DNA of 64,000 nt from Halorarum salinum (GTDB lineage Archaea > Halobacteriota > Halobacteria > Halobacteriales > Haloferacaceae). Position numbers and translations under genes: made by a program. The notes beneath the pieces are model-generated. The model saw only the letters and a list, made by a program, of their open reading frames with translations, was not told the DNA's origin and made no database searches. Location: positions 2,294,001-2,358,000 of the forward strand of contig NZ_CP058579.1 in the NCBI RefSeq assembly GCF_013402875.1, in the 5' to 3' direction. Below, in pieces: positions 1 through 9,228 of this stretch (positions are counted from its first letter, which is position 1; each line of letters begins with the position of its first letter).

Positions 1-1
1 C

Positions 2-727
2 GTGATCCCGGTCGCGATCGGAATGCTGTGGTTCCCGTACATCCGGTCGATGAGCGACCGCGCGTTGCACGCCGTCCTCCTGTTCGCCGCCGGCGTGCTC
101 GGCTTCCTGGCGGTCGACGCCGGGTTCGAGGCGTTCGAACTCGTCGAACGGATCCCCGGCGCCTACGAGGGCGAACTGCTGGTCGTCTCCGGCGTCCTCG
201 GGGCGCTGCTCCTCGTGCAGTCGATCAGCGCCTGGCGCGAGGGACGCGTCGGAGACGGTGACGGGCGGGCGGGAAGCGGGCTCCAGGTCGCGTACCTGGT
301 CGCGCTCGGGATCGGCCTCCACAACCTGGCCGAGGGGCTGGCGATCGGGAGCTCGTTCGCGCTCGGGCGGGCGTCCCTCGGCGCGTTCCTCGTCGTCGGG
401 TTCATGCTCCACAACGTCACCGAGGGCCCGGCGGTGGTCGCCCCGGTCGCCCGCGAGGAGCGCCCGGCGCTGTGGCACTTCGTGGCGCTCGGTCTCCTCG
501 CGGGCGCGCCAGTCGTCCTCGGGGGGTGGATCGGCGGCCTCGCGTACTCGCCGACGATCGGCGCGTTCTTCCTCGCGATCGGCGTCGGCGCGATCCTCCA
601 GGTCGGCCTGGAGATTGCGAGGATGGTCCGTGCCGCGGGCGGCCGCGTCGCGAGCGCGACGAACCTGCTCGCATTCCTCGCCGGCTTCGGCGTCATGTAC
701 GCGACCGACCTCCTCGTGGTCCTCTAG
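2..727 (+). CDS. ZIP-family metal transporter, 5' partial
   Basis: Inner-membrane carrier of the ZIP family, expected to import zinc or a similar divalent metal. The visible part is almost entirely hydrophobic helices. Two metal-site helices are clear: HNLAEG at about residues 107-112 and HNVTEG at 137-142, the paired His/Glu signatures of ZIP TM4 and TM5. A short acidic loop at about 83-92 separates the two halves. The frame is open to the window edge and the first ZIP helix is missing, so the GTG at base 2 is probably internal and the true start lies outside. The halocyanin-like gene follows 27 bases downstream on the same strand. The metal cannot be told from sequence. Confidence 0.85.
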   Translation: MIPVAIGMLWFPYIRSMSDRALHAVLLFAAGVLGFLAVDAGFEAFELVERIPGAYEGELLVVSGVLGALLLVQSISAWREGRVGDGDGRAGSGLQVAYLVALGIGLHNLAEGLAIGSSFALGRASLGAFLVVGFMLHNVTEGPAVVAPVAREERPALWHFVALGLLAGAPVVLGGWIGGLAYSPTIGAFFLAIGVGAILQVGLEIARMVRAAGGRVASATNLLAFLAGFGVMYATDLLVVL

Positions 728-754
728 CCCGGGCCGTTCGTCGCCACCCCTGCC

Positions 755-1177
755 ATGCCATCCGGCTCCTGCGATCGCCGGTCGTTCGTACGCCTCGGCG
801 GCGCGGCGCTGTCGGCGGTGCCGACCGTCGGGTGTCTGCGCCGCCGGCCGACGGCCGCCCGCCGCGTCACGATGACCGACGCGTTCGCGTTCGATCCGCG
901 GACGGCGACGGTCGGGGCCGGCCGGACCGTCCGCTGGGAGAACGAGAGCGACGTCGGTCACACGGTCACCGCCTACGGGGACGCGGTCCCGTCCGACGCC
1001 CGGTACTTCGCGAGCGGCGGCTTCGACTCCGAGCGAGCCGCGAGGGCCGGCGTGACCGAGGGACTCGTCCCTCCCGGCGGCGAGTACGAGCACGCGTTCG
1101 AGGAACCCGGGACGTACGGGTACTTCTGTATCCCACACGAGAGCTCCGGGATGGTCGGGACGGTCCGGGTGGAGTAG
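755..1177 (+). CDS. Halocyanin-like type I copper lipoprotein
   Basis: Small blue-copper (plastocyanin/halocyanin) protein of 140 residues, expected to carry electrons on the outer face of the membrane. The N-terminus has a Tat-like DRRSF stretch, a short hydrophobic segment and a lipobox-type Cys at residue 27. The cupredoxin ligands are in the usual order: His69 (VGHTV), then Cys125, His128 and Met133 in the C-terminal loop (YFCIPHE then SSGM). It follows the ZIP gene closely on the same strand, so co-transcription is possible. Its redox partner is not evident in the window. Confidence 0.88.
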   Translation: MPSGSCDRRSFVRLGGAALSAVPTVGCLRRRPTAARRVTMTDAFAFDPRTATVGAGRTVRWENESDVGHTVTAYGDAVPSDARYFASGGFDSERAARAGVTEGLVPPGGEYEHAFEEPGTYGYFCIPHESSGMVGTVRVE

Positions 1178-1428
1178 ACCGAACGAGACCCCCCGGGCGC
1201 CCGATCGTCGCGACGGGAAGTCGTGGCGGCGACCCTGTCGCGCCTTCCGAACCCGCCTCCCCCCGCGGTCGGACGTCGATCCGCCGGATCCGAGTCAGTC
1301 CGCGGCGCCGTGGGCGATCGGAGGCGGAACCGCGAGGACACAGTTATCGGTGGGGCCGACGAACTTCACCCGGTGACGACGCGTGATCCACGGCGAAACC
1401 TGGCCCGACGTCGACGGGGTGCGGCGGG

Positions 1429-1818
1429 ATGGCTGACCGAATCGTGTACGTCGACCGATCCGCCGTGCGCGACGGGAAGCTGGCGGAACTCGAGGCGGCG
1501 ATGTCCGAACTGGTGGAGTTCGTCGGGGCGAACGTGCCCGGGATGCTGTCGTACGACGTCTACTTCAGCGACGACGGCGCGCGGATGACGGTGGTGCACA
1601 CACACGCCGATCCGGCGTCGCTGGCGACCCACATGGACGTCGCGGGGCCGAAGTTCCCCCCGATCGGGGAGTTCGTCGACCTCGAGGCCATCGACGTGTA
1701 CGGTCGGCCGGGCGAGGAGCTCGTCCAGCGGCTGAGGGGGAAGGCTACGGAGCTAGGGAGCGGGACCGTGTCGGTTCACGACCGCCACGACGGCTTCGAT
1801 CGCAATTCGGTCCCCTGA
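1429..1818 (+). CDS. ABM-like dimeric alpha-beta barrel protein
   Basis: A 129-residue protein with the pattern of the antibiotic-biosynthesis-monooxygenase (ABM) / dimeric alpha-beta barrel superfamily: an N-terminal strand (RIVYVDRSAV), a helix with a conserved position for 'KLAELEAAMSELVEFV', then 'GMLSYDVYFSDDG' and 'MTVVHTHADPASL'. Members include quinol monooxygenases and heme-degrading enzymes, but many are uncharacterised and no catalytic residue can be assigned here. The last 30 residues are polar and look disordered. Substrate and role are unknown; the family call rests on strand/helix pattern and typical phrases. Confidence 0.6.
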   Translation: MADRIVYVDRSAVRDGKLAELEAAMSELVEFVGANVPGMLSYDVYFSDDGARMTVVHTHADPASLATHMDVAGPKFPPIGEFVDLEAIDVYGRPGEELVQRLRGKATELGSGTVSVHDRHDGFDRNSVP

Positions 1819-2190
1819 CCCGCGGCGGGTTCCTCCCTGCCCGGCGACGGTCCGTCCGACCGCCGGTCGGGCGGTCCTCGGTCCCCGAGCCGCCGCGTCG
1901 TCCGATCCGTCCCGTGTAACGACGCTCCGCCGCTTCGCCGTACGACCCTGCCGACGGACACGAACGACGGGACCCGTCCCGGGGTCGACCGCTTTCGGCA
2001 ACTGACTCTCCCGCTGGTCCACCCCGTTCGGGTAGCTCGAATCCGGCCCGGCTCCTCTCGAGATCCGGGAGGTACCCTCCATCAGATGCCGTTAAAATCG
2101 GGGGCTGAGGTCCCGCCGCTACGTCGCATAGAAATGAACGATCGGGTGACGGCACGACGAACGTATCCCGTGTTACCACGCACCGTGGGA
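1819..2190. other. Intergenic stretch, no supported gene
   Basis: Between the ABM-like gene and the likely regulator start. Short open frames on both strands have no recognisable family pattern. The ATG codons at 2086 and 2134 are in frame with the downstream regulator, but the residues they would add do not resemble the family N-terminus. Confidence 0.5.
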
Positions 2191-3014
2191 GTGAACGCGC
2201 CTCTCGACGAGATCGAGTTTCCCGCACGCTCGGACCACCGCGTCGAGGTAATCGACGCGTTAGCCCGGCAACCCTCCGATCGCAACGACCGACGCGCCGC
2301 CACGGGTGCGTCCTCGCCGACCGTGGGGCGGATCCTCGACGCCTTCGGAGACCGACGCTGGATAGTCCGAGACGGACGAACCTACGAACTCACTCGGTCG
2401 GGCGAGTTCGTCGCGGAGCGGTTCACGGATCTCCGCGAGGCGATGGAGATGGAACGAAGATTGCGCGACGTCTGGCGGTGGCTTCCGCGCGAAACGGTGG
2501 GGTTCACCGTCGATCTGTTCGCCGATGCGGTGGTCTCCTATCCCGGACCGGGGTACCCGTACGAACCCGTCGAACGACTCACTCGGCTCATCGGGGACAC
2601 CGGTCGGTTGCGTGGGTTCGACAGCATCATGTTCAAGTCGATCAACAACGAGACGGTCTGTCGGGCCGTCCTGGACGGCATGGAGCTCGAGTACGTGTAC
2701 TCGCCGATCGGCCTGGAGGCGACCGTCACCTGGGACCCCGAACGAGTCGTGGAAGCCGCCGCTCGCGAGAACTGTACCGTCCTCGTCCACGACGATCTCC
2801 CGACGGGGACCGGTGCGGGTTCGGAATCATCGATGACCGCGTCGGCATCTGCTGTCACGACGCTGATACCGGTGCGCTGACCGCGGTCATCGATACGGGC
2901 GCCCCGGAGGCCCGGGAGTGGGCCGTCCCCGTCTTCGAGCGCTACCGCCGAGAGGCGAGCCCGGTCGAGTCAGACGCGTTAGACGCTCTCGTCTCGTCGG
3001 AGCCCGCCACGTAA
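2191..3014 (+). pseudogene. Winged-helix regulator broken by a frameshift
   Basis: Transcriptional regulator of the common haloarchaeal type with an N-terminal winged helix and a C-terminal FilR1-like ligand domain. Family features: 'LDEIEFPARSDHRVEV' at the start, 'ATGASSPTVGRIL' as recognition helix, 'YELTRSGEFVAERF' as wing. The reading frame is intact to about base 2800, then the typical C-terminal part (FGIIDDRVGICCHD, TGALTAVIDTG, WAVPVFERYRRE) continues in another frame to the stop at 3012-3014. The break lies around 2795-2815, next to 'ctcccgacggggaccgg', and equals a -1 or +2 shift. The GTG at 2191 is chosen as start because it gives the usual family N-terminus; ATG at 2134 or 2086 is possible. 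Either a decayed gene or a sequence error. Confidence 0.7.
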
Positions 3015-3217
3015 GGAACTTCCCCGGCGAGAGTACCGATGTTTCGGTTCCCAACCCTCCAGCCATCGGCGTTGTCGTATCTAAAAGTTCGCCCGTGCAA
3101 CCCCGGCAGGCCAGTTCCCGCACCTCGTGACACGGACCCGAAAGCGGGTTTCACGCGGTGAAACGTTTCACCAGACATCTACACGTCTCCGGCGAGCGTA
3201 GCCACATCCGAGGGAGA

Positions 3218-4048
3218 ATGACCACACGAGAACTACGCCAAACGCCGGAGGCATGGAACGAGATCGCGGCGGGGTACGACGAGTTCGTTACCCCCACGCA
3301 CGCGCACGTTTCGGAGGCTGCCCTGAACGTCGCAGATCTTCGACCGGGAACGCGGTTCTTGGACGTTGCGGCGGGCACCGGCTCCCTCAGCCTCCCCGCG
3401 GCACGTCTCGGCGCGGAGGTGGTAGCGACGGACATCTCCCCCGCCATGGTTGAGCACCTCGCGACACACGCGAAAGAGGAGGGGCTCTCCAACGTCGAGG
3501 CGCGGGTCATGGACGGCCACGCCCTCGAACTGGAGGACGACGCGTTCGACGTCTCCGGGTCGCAGTACGGGGTCATGCTCTTCTCCGACCTTCCTCGAGC
3601 GCTCGGGGAGATGGTGCGCGTCACCAAGCCCGGCGGTCGCGTCCTCGTCGTCGTATACGGCAACCCGGAGGAGATGGAGTTCCTCGGGTTCTTCACGCGC
3701 GCCGTGCGCTCCGTCATCCCCGACTTCGAAGGGCTCCCGCGTGATCCCACGCCGCTACCGTTTCAGGTGGCGGACCCCGCGAAGCTCCGCCAGCGGCTGG
3801 AGGAAGCGGGACTGGAGGACGTGCGCGTGGAAACGGTCGCCGAGGAACTCGAGTTCGGTTCCGGGCGACAGCTGTGGGATTGGCTGATGAACAGCAATCC
3901 CATCCCGGGAACGCTGGTAGCCGACACCACCGAGGAGCAGCGTGCCGCCGCCCGCGAGGTACTAGACGAGCTAGTGCGCGAGCGCGCCGAAGAGACCGGG
4001 GTCGCCGTCCTCACCAGCCCGGTGCACGTCGGCATCGGAACGAAGTGA
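3218..4048 (+). CDS. Class I SAM-dependent methyltransferase
   Basis: A 276-residue class I methyltransferase of the UbiE/Methyltransf_11 type. Motif I is FLDVAAGTGS at about residues 47-56, followed by the acidic end of strand 2 (VVATDISPAM) and motif II/III-like 'DGHALELEDDAFDV' and 'VTKPGGRVLVVVYG'. The start at 3218 is preferred over an in-frame ATG at 3158 because GGGAG sits five bases upstream and the family N-terminus (TPEAWNEIAAGYDEF) follows directly. A C-terminal helical extension of about 80 residues is typical of paralogues acting on small molecules or quinones. It precedes the broken hydrolase by 13 bases, so the two were probably one transcript. Substrate unknown. Confidence 0.85.
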   Translation: MTTRELRQTPEAWNEIAAGYDEFVTPTHAHVSEAALNVADLRPGTRFLDVAAGTGSLSLPAARLGAEVVATDISPAMVEHLATHAKEEGLSNVEARVMDGHALELEDDAFDVSGSQYGVMLFSDLPRALGEMVRVTKPGGRVLVVVYGNPEEMEFLGFFTRAVRSVIPDFEGLPRDPTPLPFQVADPAKLRQRLEEAGLEDVRVETVAEELEFGSGRQLWDWLMNSNPIPGTLVADTTEEQRAAAREVLDELVRERAEETGVAVLTSPVHVGIGTK

Positions 4049-4061
4049 TCCACGACAGCCG

Positions 4062-4960
4062 ATGGAAACCATGACCACTCAGAAACGACGACGAGCGCAA
4101 ACCGACCGAGAGCGGTTGTTGGCCACGATCCCCGTCACGGAGCGGCGAGCGGAGATCGCTGGCGTCTCCACCGCGGTGCTGGAGGGCGGTGACGGTCCGC
4201 CGATCGTCCTGCTACATGGCCCCGGAGAGTCCTCGCTCTGGTGGATGCGTGTGGTTCCGGACCTGGTGGCGACGCATCGCGTTATCGCCCCCGACCTGCC
4301 GGGGCACGGGGACTCGGAGGTGACGGATGACCGCTTGGACGCCGATGGGGTACTCGCGTGGCTCGATGCTTTGATCGAGCAAACGTGCCGGGAGCCGCCC
4401 GCCCTGGTGGGCCACCTTCTCGGTGGAGCCATCGCGGCCCGTTTCGCTGCCGACCACGGTGACCGGCTCGGCCAGGTGGTACTCGTGGACTCCCTCGGAT
4501 TGGGCCGGTTCAGACCGTCCCCGAAGTTCGCGTACGGGTTGATCCGCTTCTTCGTGCGACCCACCGAGCGCGCGTACGACGGCTTCCTCGACCAGTGCAC
4601 GTGCGATCGGGAAGCGCTGATCGAGCGGATGGGTGAGGACTGGGAACCGTTCTTGGCGTGTTACCTCGACCGGGTCCGCACGCCCGGCGTGAAAGCCGCC
4701 GTGCGGACCCTGATGAAGGAGGTCGGTGTGCCGACGATTCCGCCGGAGGAACTCGAACGGATCACCGTTCCCACGACCCTCATCTGGGGGCGGCACGACC
4801 GCGCTGTACGGCTCGGAACCGCCGAGGACGCGAGCGGACGCTACGGATGGCCGCTGCACGTGATCGAGAACGCTGCGACGATCCCAAGTTGGAACGGCCA
4901 GAAGCGTTCCTGTCTACGCTCCATACCGCGCTCGAAACCGCGGCCGATCGCCGCTCCTAG
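4062..4960 (+). pseudogene. Alpha/beta hydrolase, nucleophile lost and frameshifted
   Basis: Alpha/beta-hydrolase fold protein: HGPGESS oxyanion region near residue 52, 'PDLPGHGDS' near 78-85, and the nucleophile elbow at 117-121. The elbow reads G-H-L-L-G where the family has G-H-S-x-G, so the catalytic Ser is Leu119. The acid-strand region (PTTLIWGRHDRAV) is present. Just before the catalytic His the frame breaks near 4874: upstream ends IENAA, and the expected 'DPKLERPEAFLSTLHTALE' continues in a second frame to the stop at 4960. Inserting one C would restore GCG-CAC-GAT, giving back the catalytic His. Loss of nucleophile and frame argues for real decay. Without correction the reading frame runs on to 5234, over the neighbouring pseudogene. 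Confidence 0.75.
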
Positions 4961-4987
4961 CCGGCTCCCGACGTACGCCCCCGTCGT

Positions 4988-6197
4988 TCACGATCTACTT
5001 CGTGCGATCGCGTCGGCAGGTATCGGCGCTCCCACGAGGGTCCCAAGGGTCACGTCGGCTAGCCAGCGCGTCGCGTCCGTTACCGCGAGGGCGTTCGCCA
5101 GCGCGATACCGCCACCCAAGAGAACGAGCGTGCCCCAGTCTATGTTGGCGATGTCGTCCCAATCGATGGTGCCCGCGACGACCAGCGCTGGTACCGCGAG
5201 AAGACCGACGAACACGAAGTACAACACTCCCTGATGCGGGACGCCGAAGACGCTCACTTGCCCACCGAACAAGGTGGCGTGCCAGCGGATAGCGACGAGA
5301 CCCTCGAATAGGAACCCGAGACCGCCGAGCAACCATAGCACCGCTGTGGCGGCGGTTATTACGATGACGCGACGTCCACCAGAAGTTAGCGTTCCCATTT
5401 CGGTGAGTGCCGTTGTCGCGTGGTGACGTGCGACCGTCGTGCTTTCCACCTCGGGCGGATACAGTCGAACGTCAGTAGATACCAGGCGAGCGGTAAGCCG
5501 ACCACGACTAACGGCAGTCCGATGACGAGCCACTGGGCGAACCCGAACCGGTAGCCGAGTTGCGAGGCGAGCTGTGCGACGACGATGGCGTTCGGTGGCG
5601 TGCCGATGGGCGTCCCGACGCCCCCGATGCTCGCCGCGTAGGCGGTCCCGAGAAGCATTGACACTTCGAGGTTCGACGGCGGTGAACCCATACCCTCAGC
5701 GGCGGACACCCGTCGCCGACGGTGTCGGTGTGGACCTGTCGAGCAATGCCAAGTGCGACGGGCACCATCATCGCCGTAGTCGCAGAGTTAGAAATGAGCA
5801 TCGAGAGTGACGCGGTCGCAACCATCACTGCAAGGACGAGCCGGCGTGGCGAAGTGCCGAGGGATTCGACCAGTCGGTACGCTATCCGCCGGTCGATATC
5901 GTACTTCCGGAGCGCCTCGGCGAGCACGAACCCCCCGAGCAGGAGGAAAATCACCGGATCGGCGAAGGCAGCGAGCGCACCGGTCATCGTCGGAAAGACC
6001 CCAAAGGCGGTCAGCAATAGCGGAATGGAGAGTGCGGTCACCGGAAGAGGGATGGCTCCAGTCACCCAGAGGACGGCGGCAAAGGCCATGGTCGCGAGCG
6101 CATACTGGCCGGTGGCTGACAGTGCGGGGAGCGGGAGGACGGCCACTACGCCCGTCACGACGAGCGCACCGGTGACGGTGAGGTATCGACGGCTCAT
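4988..6197 (-). pseudogene. DASS/SLC13-type anion transporter remnant
   Basis: Remnant of a divalent anion:sodium symporter (DASS/SLC13, ArsB/CitT superfamily). Three minus-strand frames read as one protein: N-terminal helices and 'SLSMLISNSATTAMMVPVA' (6197 to about 5715); 'YAASIGGVGTPIGTPPNAIV' (about 5709 to 5470); then 'VIVITAATAVLWLLGG' and 'DWGTLVLLGGGIALANAL' (about 5465 to 4988). Both joins are repaired by one base: GACGGGTG to GACGGGGTG near 5705, and GTTCGACTG to GTTCCGACTG near 5467. The protein also stops roughly 100 residues short of the usual family end, losing the second SNT-type motif region. It starts two bases after the VIT gene stop, so it was the second gene of that operon. 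Confidence 0.75.
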
Positions 6198-6198
6198 C

Positions 6199-6732
6199 TT
6201 ACGCGAACCCTTCGAGGAGAGCGCCGACGTTGTACGCGACCGCCGCCGCGACCATCCCGATGGCGAACATCTCGAACCCGGCCCGATACCAGGACCGGCG
6301 GGTGACGAACGTTCGACTCGCTCCGACGACGAAGAATGCCGAACCGGTGACGACGACCGAGACTTCGAAGAAGGGTCGGATCGGGATGGCGTACGGAATG
6401 AGCGGCATCCACCCGGCGACGACGAAGGCGAGAAACGTCACGAACGCCGTCTTCACCGGTGATTTTTCGGTCGTGCTCCGCTGTGCGTTCGTCACGGCCT
6501 GATAGTCGAGTTCCGACCGTCGACTGAGGTAGTTACTCATTCCCATCGAGAACCCGTCGGCAAGAAGGTTCGCCACGCCGAGGATGAGCACGATCGATGG
6601 ATCTAGCGCCGCCCCAGCAACGCCGGCCACGACCGCAAATGTCGTGACGATACCGTCGTTCGCTCCGTAGATGATCTCCGCAATATACTCTCCCGAAGAA
6701 GCGAGCTCGTCCCCAAGGAGGCGTTCAATCAC
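6199..6732 (-). CDS. VIT1/CCC1-type Fe/Mn transporter
   Basis: A 177-residue membrane protein of the VIT/CCC1 family, which moves Fe2+ or Mn2+ out of the cytosol. The family N-terminal signature is clear: '[23 protein letters not shown]' pattern around residues 18-40, followed by '[21 protein letters not shown]'. Five hydrophobic segments are visible, as expected. There is only a short hydrophilic stretch ([18 protein letters not shown]) between TM2 and TM3, so the long cytoplasmic metal-binding domain of plant VIT1 is absent or reduced, as in many archaeal homologues. The stop (TAA at 6199-6201) is followed within two bases by the start of the broken transporter. Confidence 0.85.
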   Translation of the reverse strand: MIERLLGDELASSGEYIAEIIYGANDGIVTTFAVVAGVAGAALDPSIVLILGVANLLADGFSMGMSNYLSRRSELDYQAVTNAQRSTTEKSPVKTAFVTFLAFVVAGWMPLIPYAIPIRPFFEVSVVVTGSAFFVVGASRTFVTRRSWYRAGFEMFAIGMVAAAVAYNVGALLEGFA

Positions 6733-6885
6733 GTGAGTCGTCGCCTTCGGCCCATGTTCTCGGTGAGCTGCATATTTTCACTTCGTGGCACGTTCCGTCG
6801 TTCTCTTCCCACTCACAAGGCACATTCAATGGGTTTCAGCAAATGATTAGTGGTGGCACACTGTTCTCAGAGAACTCTTAGCGGC

Positions 6886-7488
6886 CTACGAGACGACAAT
6901 GGCGCTTGGCTTGTTCATATATGGATGTCCGTAGCCGCAGTAGACCGTACAGAGGAGCGAAAACTCGCCTCGCACGGTCGCCGACCGCGTCACTTCGACG
7001 GGAGCCCCGGCGTCCGCCGGAAGACCGACGGGGTGCAGCATCATCCCGCTCATCATTCCCGGTCCGTGTGTCGCAGGCATAACCGCCAAACCGTGATGGG
7101 GATTGCGTTCATTGGCTACTTCGAGCAGTTCATGGAGATCGCCGCCCGAAGGCTCCGGGATGGCCCCCTCGTTTCGTTCCTCGAGCGCTTCGTGCTCGGG
7201 TAGCGCATCTCTGATGGACCGGGGGAGACGTTCGGTGGCTGCCGCGTTGACGTTGAATGCCACGAGCCGAACCGTGGTTCCCCGGTTGAGGCGGAGTTGC
7301 TCGATCTCCTGCCCGTCTTCGCGTAGCAAAACGAATCCCCAGTGGAACGACCCGATGTAGACGGTCCTTTGTACACCGATCGGAGTTCCCGGGAAGCGAA
7401 CGGACGTACAGCCGGCGAGTCCCGCCAGAGAGGCGGCTCCAACCGAAGCAAGAAACGATCGCCGGGTTTCGTTGGCAGTCGAGACCAT
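6886..7488 (-). CDS. CuA-domain Tat lipoprotein
   Basis: Secreted 200-residue protein with a Tat motif (TRRSFLAS, residues 8-15) and lipobox Cys27. The C-terminus has the complete binuclear CuA signature C-x3-C-x3-H-x2-M: Cys180, Cys184, His188, Met191. An upstream His at 131 or 132 in 'HHGLAVMP' fits the first CuA His ligand of cytochrome oxidase subunit II (usually H-x-F-x-x-P). There is no transmembrane hairpin and no oxidase or NosZ gene nearby, so this is a free-standing CuA electron carrier or copper protein. A Met/His-rich piece 'MPATHGPGMMSGMM' between the ligands is unusual and may bind extra copper. It lies 17 bases behind the SHOCT protein gene, probably co-transcribed. Function inferred. 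Confidence 0.75.
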   Translation of the reverse strand: MVSTANETRRSFLASVGAASLAGLAGCTSVRFPGTPIGVQRTVYIGSFHWGFVLLREDGQEIEQLRLNRGTTVRLVAFNVNAAATERLPRSIRDALPEHEALEERNEGAIPEPSGGDLHELLEVANERNPHHGLAVMPATHGPGMMSGMMLHPVGLPADAGAPVEVTRSATVRGEFSLLCTVYCGYGHPYMNKPSAIVVS

Positions 7489-7505
7489 GGTTCGGTCCGC
7501 GTCCG

Positions 7506-7859
7506 CTACTCCGAGCGTTCGAGGCGTTCTCGCCGGCGTTCGAACTCCTCGTCGGAGAGGTCACCGCGAGCGTAAGCGTGGCGGAGTTCCTCGAGCGCCC
7601 GGTCCCGATTTGTGACGGGCCCGTGGGCGACGGCGCGATAGATGAGGTAGCCGATAGCGAGGAGGACGGCGAGCCAGACGAGCATCATGCCGACGCCCCA
7701 CCACGGCGAGAAGCCGCCGCCGAACTGCCCCATCCCCCACCAGCCCATCCCCATCATGGGCATCGCGAACGCCATCATCAACAGTGGGAGCAGGATGATG
7801 ATTCCGAGGACGAGGAACACGACCCGGACGAGTGAGTCGTCGCTTCTGTAGGTTGCCAT
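7506..7859 (-). CDS. Two-helix membrane protein with SHOCT domain
   Basis: A 117-residue protein with two transmembrane helices (about residues 10-32 and 53-75) separated by a Met/Gly/Trp-rich loop (MGMGWWGMGQFGGG). The C-terminus is a SHOCT domain, a short helical module typical of oligomerisation: 'ALEELRHAYARGDLSDEEFERRRERLE'. Such proteins are common in haloarchaea, frequently next to copper or stress genes; the Met-rich loop would suit copper binding, but that is inference. First gene of a likely operon with the CuA lipoprotein. Confidence 0.8.
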   Translation of the reverse strand: MATYRSDDSLVRVVFLVLGIIILLPLLMMAFAMPMMGMGWWGMGQFGGGFSPWWGVGMMLVWLAVLLAIGYLIYRAVAHGPVTNRDRALEELRHAYARGDLSDEEFERRRERLERSE

Positions 7860-8079
7860 AGGTGTATACCTACGTCGAACAATCCCTTAAGGAGTACGTC
7901 TAACGTATGACCAGTACGGGAACTGGCTCAGATGGTCTTGATTCGCGATTCGTGGGGTGAGTATACGCGAAGAACACACCCGATCGATCGGAGGTACTTA
8001 TGCATGGAAATACAGTTTGTACAACCCATTCCACATCTAGGAATCGGGATCCGTACTCCATGACCAACGGAGGTAACCC

Positions 8080-9141
8080 ATGACCAGGAAGACGTCACAG
8101 TTGATCGAAATCGGCGAGAGGACCGTCTCTCCGGGTGAGAAGTCCCAGTTCCGGTACGACGCTGCGACGACGTATCACGGTGACGCCGTCGAAATCCCGG
8201 TTACAGTCATTAATGGTGACAAAGCGGGTCCCACGGTCTTTCTGAGCGCCGCAGTGCACGGCGACGAACTCAACGGTATCAAGGTCATTCAGGAAGTAGC
8301 TGACACGTACGAACCCGCCGACGTCCACGGCGCGCTCGTCTGCCTCCACGTATTGAACGTGCCTGGTTTTCTCGCCCAGCAGCGTTATGTTCCGATCTCC
8401 GACGAGGACCTCAACCGGTCGTTCCCCGGAAACGCACGGGGCACGACCGCGAAACGGCTCGCGAACACGATCTACGAGGAGTTCGTCGTCAAATGCGACC
8501 TCGGCCTCGACTTCCACACCTCAACCCGGAACCGGACGACGATGTACCACGTCCGGGCCGACATGCGCGATCCGGCCGTCGAACGGCTCGCTCGCGCGTT
8601 CGGAATGAGCGTGATCCTCGACGGGGAGGGCTCGGAGGGGACGCTTCGGAACGTCGCGTGCAGGAACGGCGTTCCGACGGTCACGGTGGAGATGGGCCGC
8701 GCACACCAGTTCCAGATGGAGCATCTCGACCGAGCGTTGCACTGCGTCGCGAGCGTGCTCGCGGAATACGAGGTGCTGCCGGACCGACCGGTCTCATGGC
8801 CGGGTTGGACTCACGTCGTCGCTCGTGGCGGCGAGAAGACCTGGATACGCGCCGACACCGGTGGCCTCGTCGAAAGGGAGTGGGGCCCGCACCTACTCGT
8901 CGAAGAAGGAGAACCGTTGTTCACGATCTCAAACCACTTTAAGGACGACGTGGAGGTCGTTCGTGCTCCGTTCACGGGCCTCGTCATCGGTGTTCTTGAG
9001 AGTGCGATCGTGTATCCTGGCCATCCCCTCTGTCACTTCGTACGCGTCGACGAGTCGACCGCCGACATCATTCGAGACGACATCCAGCGGGGCGCGGTCG
9101 ACGTCTACCGGGAGGGTGGCTTCCAGTGGCAAGGGCCCTGA
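8080..9141 (+). CDS. Succinylglutamate desuccinylase/aspartoacylase-family hydrolase
   Basis: Zinc carboxypeptidase-like (M14) protein of 353 residues in the AstE/AspA family, which cleaves amide bonds of acylated amino acids. The zinc site is present: HGDE with His60 and Glu63, then His146 in 'DFHTS'. 'ISDEDLNRSFPG' at about 106-117 is the substrate-binding Arg region of the family. The C-terminal third is a beta-rich domain with 'GGLVEREWGP' and 'VVRAPFTGLVIG', typical of the family. A ribosome-binding site GGAGGT lies nine bases before the ATG at 8080. Neighbours do not reveal the substrate. Confidence 0.85.
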   Translation: MTRKTSQLIEIGERTVSPGEKSQFRYDAATTYHGDAVEIPVTVINGDKAGPTVFLSAAVHGDELNGIKVIQEVADTYEPADVHGALVCLHVLNVPGFLAQQRYVPISDEDLNRSFPGNARGTTAKRLANTIYEEFVVKCDLGLDFHTSTRNRTTMYHVRADMRDPAVERLARAFGMSVILDGEGSEGTLRNVACRNGVPTVTVEMGRAHQFQMEHLDRALHCVASVLAEYEVLPDRPVSWPGWTHVVARGGEKTWIRADTGGLVEREWGPHLLVEEGEPLFTISNHFKDDVEVVRAPFTGLVIGVLESAIVYPGHPLCHFVRVDESTADIIRDDIQRGAVDVYREGGFQWQGP

Positions 9142-9228
9142 AGACCACCCTTCCATCTCGGTCAGCATCGAGCGTGCCTCCGCCAGATTCGGTCGAGCAT
9201 TCGTAGTCAACGTCGTCAAATTGGTCTA

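Noticed and set aside
4961-5234. C-terminal extension of the hydrolase to 5234
   Set aside because: After the frame break the residues are basic/Pro-rich and antisense to the transporter remnant; the genuine C-terminus continues in another frame and ends at 4960.
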